Shown here one piece after another: positions 7,961 to 15,713 of a DNA stretch of 64,000 nt. The notes beneath the pieces were generated by a model. It searched no databases. It saw only the letters and a program-made list of their open reading frames with translations, and was not told where the DNA came from. Position 1 is the first letter of the stretch. Every line of letters starts with the position of its first letter. Origin of the DNA: AC-32 sp963715575 (lineage in GTDB: Bacteria > Actinomycetota > Thermoleophilia > Gaiellales > Gaiellaceae); contig OY970250.1 in assembly GCA_963715575.1 (NCBI GenBank), positions 2,108,001 through 2,172,000 on the forward strand, read 5' to 3'. The translations under genes were made by a program, and so were the position numbers.

Positions 7961-8880
7961 CACCAGACGGCCTCTTCCATCTGCACCTCGGGATCGGCTG
8001 CCTCCCAGAACGGCGCGGAGAGGTACTTCCAGCCCGCGTCGGCGAGCACCGCGACGACGACGCCCTCGTCGAGCTCGGCGGCCAGCTTGCGGGCCGCGTG
8101 GATGACCGCCCCGGAGGAGACGCCGGCGAAGACGCCTTCGCGCTCGAGCAGGGCGCGCAGCCCCGCGACCGCTTCGGCGTTCGAGACGAGCAGCTTGCGG
8201 TCGAGCTTCGACACGTCGAGGATCGGCGGCACGTAGCCGTCCTCGAGCGAGCGCAGGCCCATCACCGGGTCGCCGGGGAGCGGCTCGGCGGCGGCCACGG
8301 TCACCTCCGGGGAGTGTTCGCGGAGGCGGCGCCCCGCGCCCATCAGCGTGCCCCCGGTGCCGAGGCCTGCGACGAGCACGGCCACGCGATCGAGCGCCTG
8401 CGCGATCTCTTCGCCCGTGCCCTCGTAGTGCGCGCGCGGGTTGGCCTCGTTCGCGTACTGGAACAGCATCCGGTAGCGTGGCTCGCGCTCGGCGAGCTCG
8501 AGTGCGAGGCGAACCGCCCCGTTCGAGCCCTCCTCGCCCGGGCTCTCGACGATCTCCGCGCCGTAGAGGCGCAGGAGGCGGCGCCGCTCCTCGGTCACGT
8601 TGTCGGGCATCACGCACGTGAGCCGGTAGCCGCGCAGGCGCGCGACCAGCGCGAGTGAGATGCCGGTGTTGCCGCTCGTCGGCTCGAGCAGCTCCTGCCC
8701 GGGCTCGAGGCCGGCGGCGTCGACCATCGCAAGCGCGACACGGTCCTTGATCGAGCCGGTCGGGTTCTGGCCCTCGAGCTTGGCGTAGAGCTTGACCTCG
8801 GGCTTTGGGCTCAGCCGCGGCAGCTCGACGAGCGGGGTGTTGCCGACGAGGTCGAGCAGCGAGCGGGCGGGCTCAGCCAC
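7957..8880 (-). CDS. cysM: cysteine synthase CysM (CysO-thiocarboxylate dependent)
   Basis: The 307-residue PLP enzyme has Lys45 in the PTGSIKDR motif, the SGNTG substrate loop (PTSGNTGISLALVAR), and GTGGTLMGAGRRL for phosphate binding. In actinobacteria CysM uses O-phosphoserine and the CysO C-terminal thiocarboxylate to make a CysO-cysteine adduct. Starting at GTG 8880, it overlaps the cysO stop by 8 bp and the mec start by 4 bp. Being beside cysO and mec makes this role much likelier than sulfide-dependent CysK. Confidence 0.9.
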   Translation of the reverse strand: MAEPARSLLDLVGNTPLVELPRLSPKPEVKLYAKLEGQNPTGSIKDRVALAMVDAAGLEPGQELLEPTSGNTGISLALVARLRGYRLTCVMPDNVTEERRRLLRLYGAEIVESPGEEGSNGAVRLALELAEREPRYRMLFQYANEANPRAHYEGTGEEIAQALDRVAVLVAGLGTGGTLMGAGRRLREHSPEVTVAAAEPLPGDPVMGLRSLEDGYVPPILDVSKLDRKLLVSNAEAVAGLRALLEREGVFAGVSSGAVIHAARKLAAELDEGVVVAVLADAGWKYLSAPFWEAADPEVQMEEAVWW

Positions 8881-9142
8881 CCGCCATCGCGGGCAGCAGG
8901 ATGACGGTCGAGCCGTCGCCGACCTCGGTCTCGAGGCCTTCCTTCGTGCGCACGTCCTCGCCCTCGACGTAGACGTTCACGAACGGCGCCAGGTCCTCGT
9001 CCTCCAGCAGCTGGCCGCGAAGCGAGGGGAAGCGCCCGAGCAGGTCGTCGAGCAGCTCGCGGACGGTGCCGCCGCTGGCCTCGACCTCGCGCGCGCCCTC
9101 GACCTCAGAGCGCAGCGTCGGTGGAATGCGCACCCGGCTCAA
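8873..9142 (-). CDS. cysO: CysO/MoaD-ThiS family sulfur-carrier protein
   Basis: The 89-residue ubiquitin-fold protein ends in VILLPAMAGG. The terminal Gly-Gly is adenylated and converted to a thiocarboxylate that donates sulfur. The N-terminal SRVRIPPTLR aligns with the start of mycobacterial CysO. I chose TTG 9142 because it gives this alignment and a TTGA overlap with the moeZ stop; GTG 9133 is possible. The gene is sandwiched between its activating enzyme and its user CysM. Confidence 0.85.
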   Translation of the reverse strand: MSRVRIPPTLRSEVEGAREVEASGGTVRELLDDLLGRFPSLRGQLLEDEDLAPFVNVYVEGEDVRTKEGLETEVGDGSTVILLPAMAGG

Positions 9143-10410
9143 TGCCCGACCCCCGCGCAGAACTCGACGTAGTCGACGTACTCGGTGATCGTCGGCGAGT
9201 CGCCGCAGACGGGGCAGGCCGGGTCGCGGCGCAGCTTCATCTCCTCGAACTCGCCCGAGAGCGCGTCGTAGAGCAGCAGCCGGCCGACGAGCGGCTCGCC
9301 GATCCCGAGCGCGAGCTTGAGCGCCTCCGCGGCCTGGATCGAGCCGATCACGCCCGGCAGTACGCCAAGCACGCCGCCCTCGGCGCAGCTGGGCGCCAGC
9401 TCCGGCGGCGGCGGCTGCGGGAAGAGGCACCGGTAACACGGGCCTCTTTCGCCGTCGAGGTCTACGCCATCGTGTCGACCGGTCACTTCAGACGGAGACG
9501 CGGGCGAAGCCCACGTCTCCTGACGACGGGCACCGCTAGCGGCGCCCTTGCCCGGCTTGAAGACCGTCACCTGGCCCTCGAAGCGGAAGATCGAGCCGTG
9601 CACGACCGGGATGTCGTGCCAGACCGAGGCGTCGTTGACGAGGTAGCGCGTCGGGAAGTTGTCGGCGCCGTCCACGATCACGTCCCAGCCGGGCTCGAGG
9701 ATCCGCTCGACGTTCTCCGAGGTCAGGCGCTCCCGGAAGGGCACCACCTCGACGTCCGGGTTCAAGGCCTCGATCGTCCGTCGCGCCGAGTCGGTCTTCG
9801 GCTCGCCGAGCGAGTTGGTCGAGTGTGCGATCTGGCGCTGCAGGTTCGTCTCGTCGACCACATCCGCGTCGACGATCCCGAGCTTGCCGACGCCGGCCGC
9901 GGCCAGGTAGAGCGAGGCCGGCGAGCCGAGGCCGCCCGCGCCGATCAGCAGGATGCGCGAGTCGAGCAGCCGCAGCTGCCCCTCCTCGCCGACCTCCGGG
10001 ATCAGCAGGTGGCGGCTGTAGCGGGTCGAGCGCTCGGGGCCGAGCGAGCGGGGGAGGTCGGTCGGGAAGCCGCTGCGCTGCCAGTCCGTGTAGCCGCCGG
10101 CGAGCGAGATCGTCCGGTCGTAGCCGAGCTCGGCGAGCGTCTTGGCGGCGAAGGCAGAGCGGTTGCCCTGCGCGCAGTAGAGCAACACCGGGCGCGAGCG
10201 GTCGGGCGCGACGCCTTCGATCCGCGACTCGAGGTGACCGCGAGGGACGTGAACGGCGCCGGGGATGCGGCCCTGCTCCCACTCGTCGCGCTCGCGGACG
10301 TCCACGAGCAGTGGTCCGTCATCGCCGTCCAGCAGCTCCTGCGCGCCGCGGGAGTCGACCTCTTCGATCGAGGCCTTGGCCTCCTGCAGCAGCTCGCGGT
10401 AGCTCGGCAT
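9139..10410 (-). CDS. moeZ: rhodanese-MoeB fusion, sulfur-carrier adenylyl/sulfurtransferase (MoeZ-like)
   Basis: The 423-residue protein has an N-terminal rhodanese domain with active-site Cys79 (LLYCAQGNRS), then a ThiF/MoeB adenylation domain with GAGGLGSP and paired zinc cysteines in CYRC and CPVC. It would adenylate and thiocarboxylate CysO. Mycobacterial MoeZ has the opposite order, with rhodanese last. Between FKPGKG and GPCYRC there is an insert of about 33 residues absent from ordinary MoeB and encoded by a palindrome-bearing segment. ATG 10410 is preceded by TACAAT and heads the cysteine operon. Confidence 0.85.
   Translation of the reverse strand: MPSYRELLQEAKASIEEVDSRGAQELLDGDDGPLLVDVRERDEWEQGRIPGAVHVPRGHLESRIEGVAPDRSRPVLLYCAQGNRSAFAAKTLAELGYDRTISLAGGYTDWQRSGFPTDLPRSLGPERSTRYSRHLLIPEVGEEGQLRLLDSRILLIGAGGLGSPASLYLAAAGVGKLGIVDADVVDETNLQRQIAHSTNSLGEPKTDSARRTIEALNPDVEVVPFRERLTSENVERILEPGWDVIVDGADNFPTRYLVNDASVWHDIPVVHGSIFRFEGQVTVFKPGKGAASGARRQETWASPASPSEVTGRHDGVDLDGERGPCYRCLFPQPPPPELAPSCAEGGVLGVLPGVIGSIQAAEALKLALGIGEPLVGRLLLYDALSGEFEEMKLRRDPACPVCGDSPTITEYVDYVEFCAGVGH
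9494..9520. repeat. 27-nt palindrome inside moeZ
   Basis: GGAGACG and GGGC pair with GCCC and CGTCTCC around a GAA loop, with one central C/A mismatch. It lies in the extra 33-codon segment of moeZ. Its core, read on the minus strand as GGGCTTCGCCC, recurs at 12660-12670. Confidence 0.8.
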
Positions 10411-10418
10411 GGCTTTCA

Positions 10419-10424
10419 ATTGTA
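10419..10424 (-). promoter_or_regulatory. -10 box TACAAT of the moeZ-cysO-cysM-mec operon
   Basis: On the minus strand TATACAAT precedes ATG 10410, with eight bases between TACAAT and the start. Confidence 0.5.
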
Positions 10425-10458
10425 TAGCGGGGCACGTCAGTGGCCGAGAGCCGGCGGC

Positions 10459-10464
10459 TATGGT
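10459..10464 (+). promoter_or_regulatory. -10 box TATGGT of a leaderless promoter
   Basis: TATGGT, six bases, then GTG 10471. No SD is visible. Confidence 0.5.
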
Positions 10465-10470
10465 CGCGCG

Positions 10471-11436
10471 GTGCAACCGCGCAGCCGCGTCATGTCGTTC
10501 GTCACCTTCGCGGCGCTGACCGCGGCGGGCGTCGTCGTGTTCGGAGTGGTGGCCACGCGGGGCCACGTTCCGCCCTCCGCCAAGCCCCGCAGCGGGCACC
10601 CGCCCCTGAGCCTGTCGCTCGGCGACCGCGACGACCGCGAGGCGCGCGAGCTGAAGCGTGCCCAGCGCCTCTACGCCGGCAAGCACTACTCGCAGGCGGC
10701 CGCCGTCTTCGGCCGTTACCGCTCGCTCGAGGCCCAGGTCGGCAGCGCGCTCGCCGCGTGGCCGTCGGGGTCGATCGATCGGCTGGAGAATCTCCGGGCC
10801 GCGCACCGCCGCAGCGCGCTCCTCGCGCTCCATCTCGGGCTCGCCTACTACTGGGACCGCCGCAACGACGACGCCCTCGCCGCCTGGCGCTCCGCAGCGA
10901 GCGACCAGCCGGACACGGCCTACGCGGTCCGCGCCGGCGACTTCCTCCACCCGCAGTACGCGCCCGGGCTCCCGCCCTTCCTGCCGTCGTTCCAGCCGTC
11001 GCTCCGGATCCGCGCGCTGCCCGGCCCGCAGCAGGTCGCCGCCCTGCGCGCGAACGCCGCTCACGGCGGGGCTCACGCGAAGCTCCTCTACGGCACCGTG
11101 CTACAGCAGCTCGGCCGGCCGGTCTCCGCCGAGCGGGAGTTCGCCGCCGCCGCGCGGCTCGCGCCGGACGACCCCGACGCGCGGGTGGCCGAGGCCGTCG
11201 GCCGCTTCGACAAGGCCAAGCCGGCTCGCGCGTTCGGAACGCTCGGCCCGCTCACACGCGTCTTCCCGCACGCGCAGACCGTTCGCTTCCACCTCGGCCT
11301 GCTGCTGCTCTGGTCGGCGCAGGTGAAGGAGGCGCGCAAGCAGCTCCTGCAGGCGCAACGAGAGGCCCCGAGCTCCCTGCTCGGCAGGCAGGCGACGCAG
11401 TACCTGACGGCCATCGGACGGATTGGGACCGCCTGA
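10471..11436 (+). CDS. membrane-anchored or secreted TPR-like protein
   Basis: The 321-residue protein begins with a hydrophobic signal anchor (about residues 8-25, VTFAALTAAGVVVFGVVA). It continues with alpha-helical repeats resembling tetratricopeptides (LKRAQRLYAGKHYSQAAAVF; AKLLYGTVLQQLGRPVSAER; LGLLLLWSAQVKEARKQLLQ). Such domains scaffold protein complexes. I cannot name a partner. GTG 10471 was chosen from the -10 box six bases upstream; ATG 10492 is an alternative. It diverges from the cysteine operon and precedes the sigma factor gene. Confidence 0.7.
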   Translation: MQPRSRVMSFVTFAALTAAGVVVFGVVATRGHVPPSAKPRSGHPPLSLSLGDRDDREARELKRAQRLYAGKHYSQAAAVFGRYRSLEAQVGSALAAWPSGSIDRLENLRAAHRRSALLALHLGLAYYWDRRNDDALAAWRSAASDQPDTAYAVRAGDFLHPQYAPGLPPFLPSFQPSLRIRALPGPQQVAALRANAAHGGAHAKLLYGTVLQQLGRPVSAEREFAAAARLAPDDPDARVAEAVGRFDKAKPARAFGTLGPLTRVFPHAQTVRFHLGLLLLWSAQVKEARKQLLQAQREAPSSLLGRQATQYLTAIGRIGTA

Positions 11437-11447
11437 CCGAAATTAGG

Positions 11448-11465
11448 GCCGTTCGGCCTATGGCG
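11448..11465 (+). terminator. weak hairpin after the TPR gene
   Basis: AGGGCC and GGCCT form a short stem around GTTC, but there is no run of T, so a terminator role is uncertain. Confidence 0.2.
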
Positions 11466-11545
11466 CTCCGTCCGGTCGCCGTGGAAGACTGCCGCATCCG
11501 CAGTGCCGCGTGAGGAATGACACAAGCCCAAGAGGGGAGCCGCGA

Positions 11546-12628
11546 GTGAGCGAGCAGGGGGTACGGGCTAAGCCGTCGAGCATTGCCGAAGTGCTCGAGA
11601 CGTACGAGGCCAAGGGGTTGCTGGAAGCAGGGCGCGAGGCGGGGTCGCTGAGCACGGAGGAGATCACGCTCGCGCTGGGCGAGCTCGAGCTCGACGCCGC
11701 GCAGGTGGACGACTTCTACCACGCGCTCGAGGAGCTGCACATCGAGGTCGTCGACGGGAGCGAGGAGCCGGAGGAGCGCCAGCCGACGCCGCAGGTACGG
11801 GAGGTCACGACCGACTCGCTCCAGCTCTTCCTGAAGGACATCGGCAAGGTCGACCTGCTCACCGCCGCGCAGGAGGTCGAGCTGGCGAAGCGGATCGAGC
11901 GCGGCGAGCACCGCGCCAAGCAGGCGATGGTGGAGGCCAACCTGCGCCTCGTCGTCTCGATCGCCAAGAAGTACCGCAACCAGGGCCTGCCCTTCCTCGA
12001 TCTGATCCAGGAGGGCACGATCGGGCTGGTGCGCGCGGCCGAGAAGTTCGACCACCGCAAGGGCTTCAAGTTCTCGACCTACGCCACGTGGTGGATCCGC
12101 CAGGCCGTCGCCCGCGCGCTGGCAGACAAGGCGCGGACGATCCGGATGCCGGTCCACATCGTCGAGAAGCTGAACAAGATCGTCCGCTCGGAGCGGAAGC
12201 TGCGCGCGGAGCTCGGGCGCGAGCCGACCTCGTTCGAGATCGGGCTCGACGTCGAGCTAACCGCGGACGAGGTCGAGTCGATCCGCCGCAGCTCGCAGGC
12301 GCCGGTCTCGCTGGAGAAGCCGGTCGGCGACGAGGAGGAGTCGGAGTTCGGCCACTTCCTCACCGACGAGAGCGAGCCGCTGCCGGAGGAGGTCGCCGAG
12401 GTCGAGCTGCGCAAGGCCACGCTCGGCCGCGTGCTGCAGACGCTCAGCGCCCGCGAGCGCCGCGTGCTCGAGCTGCGCTACGGGCTCAACGGCGAGCACC
12501 CGCGCACGCTGGACGAGGTCGGCAAGACGTTCAACGTCACTCGCGAGCGGATCCGGCAGATCGAGAACCAGAGCCTGAAGAAGCTCCGCGCGCTGGCCGA
12601 CTCGGTCGCTCTGCGCGACGTCGCATGA
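11546..12628 (+). CDS. sigA: principal RNA polymerase sigma factor (sigma-70)
   Basis: The 360-residue protein has region 1.2 (SLQLFLKDIGKVDLLTAAQE), regions 2.1-2.4 ending in STYATWWIRQAVARAL, region 3, and region 4.2 (TLDEVGKTFNVTRERIRQIE). Length and sequence are those of a primary or primary-like sigma factor that recognises TTGACA/TATAAT promoters. The N-terminal segment holds a region 1.1-like EVLETYEAKGLL. GTG 11546 has GAGGGGAG about 6 bases upstream; the frame is open back to 11510. The DNA between the TPR gene and this start presumably holds its promoter. Confidence 0.9.
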   Translation: MSEQGVRAKPSSIAEVLETYEAKGLLEAGREAGSLSTEEITLALGELELDAAQVDDFYHALEELHIEVVDGSEEPEERQPTPQVREVTTDSLQLFLKDIGKVDLLTAAQEVELAKRIERGEHRAKQAMVEANLRLVVSIAKKYRNQGLPFLDLIQEGTIGLVRAAEKFDHRKGFKFSTYATWWIRQAVARALADKARTIRMPVHIVEKLNKIVRSERKLRAELGREPTSFEIGLDVELTADEVESIRRSSQAPVSLEKPVGDEEESEFGHFLTDESEPLPEEVAEVELRKATLGRVLQTLSARERRVLELRYGLNGEHPRTLDEVGKTFNVTRERIRQIENQSLKKLRALADSVALRDVA

Positions 12629-12659
12629 AACGGCCTACGGCCTAATCCGCGCAGACTCC

Positions 12660-12670
12660 GGGCTTCGCCC
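12660..12670. repeat. GGGCTTCGCCC hairpin after sigA
   Basis: A perfect GGGC/GCCC stem with a TTC loop stands 32 bp after the sigma factor stop. It may terminate transcription, although no T-run follows. Its 11-base core is identical to the core of the palindrome in moeZ. Confidence 0.45.
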
Positions 12671-12715
12671 TCCGCTGCACGCTGGGTGGAGCCATGTCGC
12701 GGCGGCGCAGCGTCA

Positions 12716-12721
12716 TAGACT
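12716..12721 (+). promoter_or_regulatory. -10 box TAGACT for the M20 peptidase
   Basis: TAGACT lies eight bases before GTG 12730, which lacks an SD. Confidence 0.4.
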
Positions 12722-12729
12722 GCGCCGCC

Positions 12730-14049
12730 GTGACAAATTGGTTCGACGAGCTGTCCGAGCTGCTGGCGATTCCGAGCGTCAGCGCCGATCCCGAGCGCAA
12801 GCCCGACGTCGCCCGCGCGGCGGAGTGGCTCGCTGCCTTCATCCGCGGAGCCGGCGGCTCGGCGGAGGTCGTCCCGACCGAGACGCAGCCGCTGATCCTC
12901 GGCGAGCTCGCTTCGACCAACGGCTCGGCCCCGACCGTGCTCGTCTACGGGCACGTCGACGTCCAGCCGCCCGACCCGCTCGAGCTCTGGGAGTCTGATC
13001 CGTTCACGCTCGAGCAGCGCGGCGAGTGGCTCTACGCGCGCGGCGTCGTCGACGACAAGGGCCAGCTCTACATGCTCGCCAAGGCGGCGGCGGAGCTGGC
13101 GGCCGCGGGCGAGCTGCCGGTCAACGTCCGCTTTGCCTGCGACAGCGAGGAGGAGACCGGCGGCCACCAGATCGTCGACTTCCTCGCCGCCGACGAGCGC
13201 GGGGCGGACGCGGCGCTGATCTTCGACGCCGGCATGACGACCCGCGGGGTGCCGGAGTTCGCGGTCGCGACGCGCGGGCTCGTCTACTTCCACCTCACCG
13301 TGCGCACCGGCGCGCGCGACCTGCACTCTGGCCTCTTTGGCGGCGCTGCTCTCAACGCCACGCATGCGCTGCTGCAGACCCTCTCCGGCGTTCGGCAGGT
13401 CGACGGCCGGATGCCAGAGCCGCTGCGCGCCGGGATCGCGCCGCCGACCGAGGAGGAGCGTGCCGCCTGGGCCGAGCTCGTGCCCGGCGCGCAGATGCTG
13501 GACGAGGCCGCCGCGACGGCCGTCGATCCGAAGGCGGCCGAGGAGTTCTACCTCCGCACCACGGCCGAGCCCGCGCTGGACGTGAACGGGGTAGCCGGGG
13601 GCTCGCCGATCCTGCAGAAGACGGTGCTGCCGGTCTCGGCCGAGGCGAACCTCTCGATCCGCCTCGCGCCCGGTCAGGACGTCGAGGAGATCGCGGCCGC
13701 GGTCGAGCGGCTGCTGCGCCAGGCCGCCCCGCAGGGCGCGGAGGTCGAGCTGCAGCGCCTCTCGTCCGCAGCCCCCGGGCTCGTGCCGCCGGATGCGCCG
13801 GCCGTGCAGCTCGCGCAGGACGCCTTCGGGGAAACCATGGGCCGCCGGCCGCTGCTCGTCCGCTCCGGCGGCACGCTGCCGATCGTGCCCGCGCTCGTGG
13901 ACAAGGGCATCCCGACGATCGTCACCGGCTTCGGCACGCCGGAGAGCAGCATCCACTCGCCGAACGAGCGCTTGCTGGCGGAGTACATGCCGCTGGGGAT
14001 CGAGACGGCGAAGGAGCTCTACCGCCGCCTCGCCGCGCTAGGCGACTAA
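12730..14049 (+). CDS. M20 family metallopeptidase/dipeptidase
   Basis: The 439-residue protein has the M20 zinc motifs: GHVDVQPP with the His and Asp ligands, DDKGQLYM for the bridging Asp, and SEEETGG with the catalytic Glu and its neighbour. A dimerisation lid domain is inserted at about residues 180-330. Relatives hydrolyse dipeptides or acylated amino acids. The frame is open to ATG 12694, but the -10 box and homology favour GTG 12730 (TNWFDELSELLAIPSVS). The final TAA interlocks with the stop of the convergent HxlR gene. Confidence 0.85.
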   Translation: MTNWFDELSELLAIPSVSADPERKPDVARAAEWLAAFIRGAGGSAEVVPTETQPLILGELASTNGSAPTVLVYGHVDVQPPDPLELWESDPFTLEQRGEWLYARGVVDDKGQLYMLAKAAAELAAAGELPVNVRFACDSEEETGGHQIVDFLAADERGADAALIFDAGMTTRGVPEFAVATRGLVYFHLTVRTGARDLHSGLFGGAALNATHALLQTLSGVRQVDGRMPEPLRAGIAPPTEEERAAWAELVPGAQMLDEAAATAVDPKAAEEFYLRTTAEPALDVNGVAGGSPILQKTVLPVSAEANLSIRLAPGQDVEEIAAAVERLLRQAAPQGAEVELQRLSSAAPGLVPPDAPAVQLAQDAFGETMGRRPLLVRSGGTLPIVPALVDKGIPTIVTGFGTPESSIHSPNERLLAEYMPLGIETAKELYRRLAALGD

Positions 14050-14378
14050 CAGCAATCGACGAGCCACTCGTGCCCGAAGCGGCGCATCTCGTCGATGATC
14101 GGCAGCAGCGCCTCGCCCTTCTCGGTCAGCTCGTACTCGACCCGCGGCGGCGACTCGGCGTAGCTGCGGCGGACGAGGATCTCCTCCTGCTCGAGCGCGC
14201 GCAGCCGCTCGGCGAGCGTCCGCGGGCTGATGCCCTTGCAGGAGTGCTCGAGCTGGGTGAAGCGGCGCGGGCCCTCGGAGAGGTCGTGCACGAGCACCGC
14301 CGTCCACTTCGCGCCGAGGATCTCGGCACAGGCCGCGACCGAGCAGGTCGCGTCGTGAACGGGGTTCATCGTGCGCAT
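14046..14378 (-). CDS. HxlR-family winged-helix regulator
   Basis: The 110-residue protein matches HxlR regulators: CSVAACAEILGAKWTAVLV, RRFTQLEHSCKGISPRTLAERL (recognition helix) and a wing with RVEYELTEKG. Cysteines at both ends could sense redox or electrophiles, as in HypR and YodB, but this is inference. It diverges from the HD-like gene at 14429 with 50 bp between starts, so that gene is a candidate target. Confidence 0.85.
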   Translation of the reverse strand: MRTMNPVHDATCSVAACAEILGAKWTAVLVHDLSEGPRRFTQLEHSCKGISPRTLAERLRALEQEEILVRRSYAESPPRVEYELTEKGEALLPIIDEMRRFGHEWLVDCC

Positions 14379-14414
14379 CGTGCTCAGATCGTAACGGGCT
14401 GCGGCCGGAACGAG

Positions 14415-14420
14415 TAGGGT
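14415..14420 (+). promoter_or_regulatory. -10 box TAGGGT for the HD-like gene
   Basis: TAGGGT is followed by eight bases and GTG 14429, with no SD. Confidence 0.4.
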
Positions 14421-14428
14421 CGGGAGCC

Positions 14429-15307
14429 GTGTCGCAGCTCGACAAGGAGCTCCGCGAGCGCATCGACGAGCCGGCTTCCGAGGAGGCCGAACGTGAAGTG
14501 CGCCTCTCGCCGGCCGAGGCTGTCGCGCAGATGCGGATCAAGGTTCCGGCGCAGCGGAACCGGAAGCTGCGCACCTTGCTCGAGCGCGTCAACGCCGACG
14601 ACGGGCTGAAGGCCTGGTGGCACGTGTCGAACGTGAACGCCGTCAAGCGACTGGGGATCAACGACCACTCCTGGGTGCACATCCAGATCGTGGCCAACAT
14701 CGGCTTGCGGCTCCTGCGCATCCTCGACAAGCGCGGTGTCGAGCCGGCGATGGTGGTGGACTACGACATGAAGCAGGAGGACGCCGAGGTGGTCGTCCTG
14801 CTCGGCGCGCTGCTGCACTGCGTCGGCATGGCCGTCCACCGCGACCGGCACGAGGACTGGAGCCTCTTCCTCGCCGAGCCGAAGGCGCGCGAGCTGCTGG
14901 CCGGTATCTACGCGGAGCCGGAGCTGACGGTCGTCGTCTGCGAAGTGCTGCAGGCGATCACCTCGCACCGCGAGTCCGGGCACCCGCTGACGCTCGAGGC
15001 CGGCATCGTCCGCGTCGCCGACGCGCTTGACATCGAGGAAGGCCGCTCGCGGATCCCATTCGAGCGCGGACGGGTCTCGATCCACTCGATCTCGGCGGCC
15101 GCGATCGACGAGGTGATCATCTCGGAGGGCGCCGACAGGCCCGTGTCGGTCGAGATCAAGATGAACAACTCGGCCGGCATCTACCAGGTGGACGAGCTGC
15201 TGAAGTCGAAGCTGCACGGCTCGGGCCTGGAGCCGTACGTCGAGGTCGTGGCGCGCATCGAGAACGAGGCCGAGAAGAGCCTCGTGCCGATGTACCGGCT
15301 CGACTAG
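14429..15307 (+). CDS. HD-superfamily-like protein with an altered metal site
   Basis: The 292-residue protein resembles archaeal and bacterial HD phosphohydrolases: NDHSWVHIQIV, then LLGALLHCVGMAVHRDRH, ITSHRESGHP, and IVRVADALDIEEGR. The family hydrolyses phosphate esters using a metal held by His-Asp. Here the HD doublet reads His-Cys, so catalysis may be altered or lost. The C-terminal part looks like a small alpha/beta domain. It stands alone between HxlR and arsR, with an interlocked stop with arsR. The function is unknown. Confidence 0.65.
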   Translation: MSQLDKELRERIDEPASEEAEREVRLSPAEAVAQMRIKVPAQRNRKLRTLLERVNADDGLKAWWHVSNVNAVKRLGINDHSWVHIQIVANIGLRLLRILDKRGVEPAMVVDYDMKQEDAEVVVLLGALLHCVGMAVHRDRHEDWSLFLAEPKARELLAGIYAEPELTVVVCEVLQAITSHRESGHPLTLEAGIVRVADALDIEEGRSRIPFERGRVSIHSISAAAIDEVIISEGADRPVSVEIKMNNSAGIYQVDELLKSKLHGSGLEPYVEVVARIENEAEKSLVPMYRLD

Positions 15308-15633
15308 GCCAGCAAGGCTCGCAGCGCCGCGAGCGGTTCCTCGCGGACGCGGAAATACGCCCAGCTGCCGCGCTGCTCGCGCTCGACGAGGCCGGCCTGC
15401 AGCAGCACCTTCAGATGGTGGCTGACGGTCGGCTGGCTGAGCCCGAGCGGCTCCGTCAGGTGGCACACGCAGGCCTCGTGCTCCGGCTGGGCCTGGATCA
15501 GGCTGAGCAGCCGCAGCCGCGCCGGGTCGGCGATCGCCTTCAGGGCGCCGGCGAGCTGCTCGGCGGAGTCGGCTTCGAGCGGCTCCTGCAGGAGCGGCGG
15601 ACACGACGGAGCGATGGTGGGGATCGTCTGCAT
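15304..15633 (-). CDS. arsR: ArsR-family metalloregulator
   Basis: The 109-residue winged-helix repressor has the arsenic-type cysteine pair in EACVCHLTEPLG and recognition helix QPTVSHHLKVLLQAGLVE. A third Cys near the N-terminus (PSCPP) could complete an As(III) site. It would repress the divergent arsC-aquaporin operon until arsenite or antimonite binds. The frame is open to 15687, but ATG 15633 lies six bases after TATGGT and begins the recognisable protein. Confidence 0.85.
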   Translation of the reverse strand: MQTIPTIAPSCPPLLQEPLEADSAEQLAGALKAIADPARLRLLSLIQAQPEHEACVCHLTEPLGLSQPTVSHHLKVLLQAGLVEREQRGSWAYFRVREEPLAALRALLA

Positions 15634-15639
15634 CTCCCG

Positions 15640-15645
15640 ACCATA
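15640..15645 (-). promoter_or_regulatory. -10 box TATGGT of arsR
   Basis: On the minus strand TATGGT is followed by six bases and ATG 15633. It abuts the TTGACA used by the opposite operon. Confidence 0.55.
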
Positions 15646-15674
15646 TTGACAGACATCGATGTCGTCGTCATCAT
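15646..15674 (+). promoter_or_regulatory. arsC-aquaporin promoter
   Basis: A perfect -35 TTGACA (15646-15651), 17 bases, then CATCAT as -10 (15669-15674). A GATACT at 15692-15697 is a second -10 candidate. Confidence 0.5.
15652..15663. promoter_or_regulatory. candidate ArsR operator GACATCGATGTC
   Basis: A perfect 12-bp palindrome fills the spacer between the -35 and -10 of the arsC promoter. The half motif CATCGAT repeats at 15678-15684. Its position suits steric repression by the adjacent ArsR. Confidence 0.55.
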
Positions 15675-15713
15675 CGGCATCGATCACCGTCGATACTCCA
15701 GGAGGACGGCCGC

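Noticed and set aside
9121..10470. Open frame extending the TPR gene far upstream
   Set aside because: The upstream part is antisense to moeZ and cysO. The recognisable protein begins at GTG 10471 behind a -10 box.
11448..11465. Intrinsic terminator after the TPR gene
   Set aside because: The stem is short and there is no T-tract; it is listed only as a weak hairpin.
13026..14417. 463-codon frame overlapping the M20 gene
   Set aside because: Another-frame shadow; the translation is low-complexity Arg/Ala and shows no family motif.
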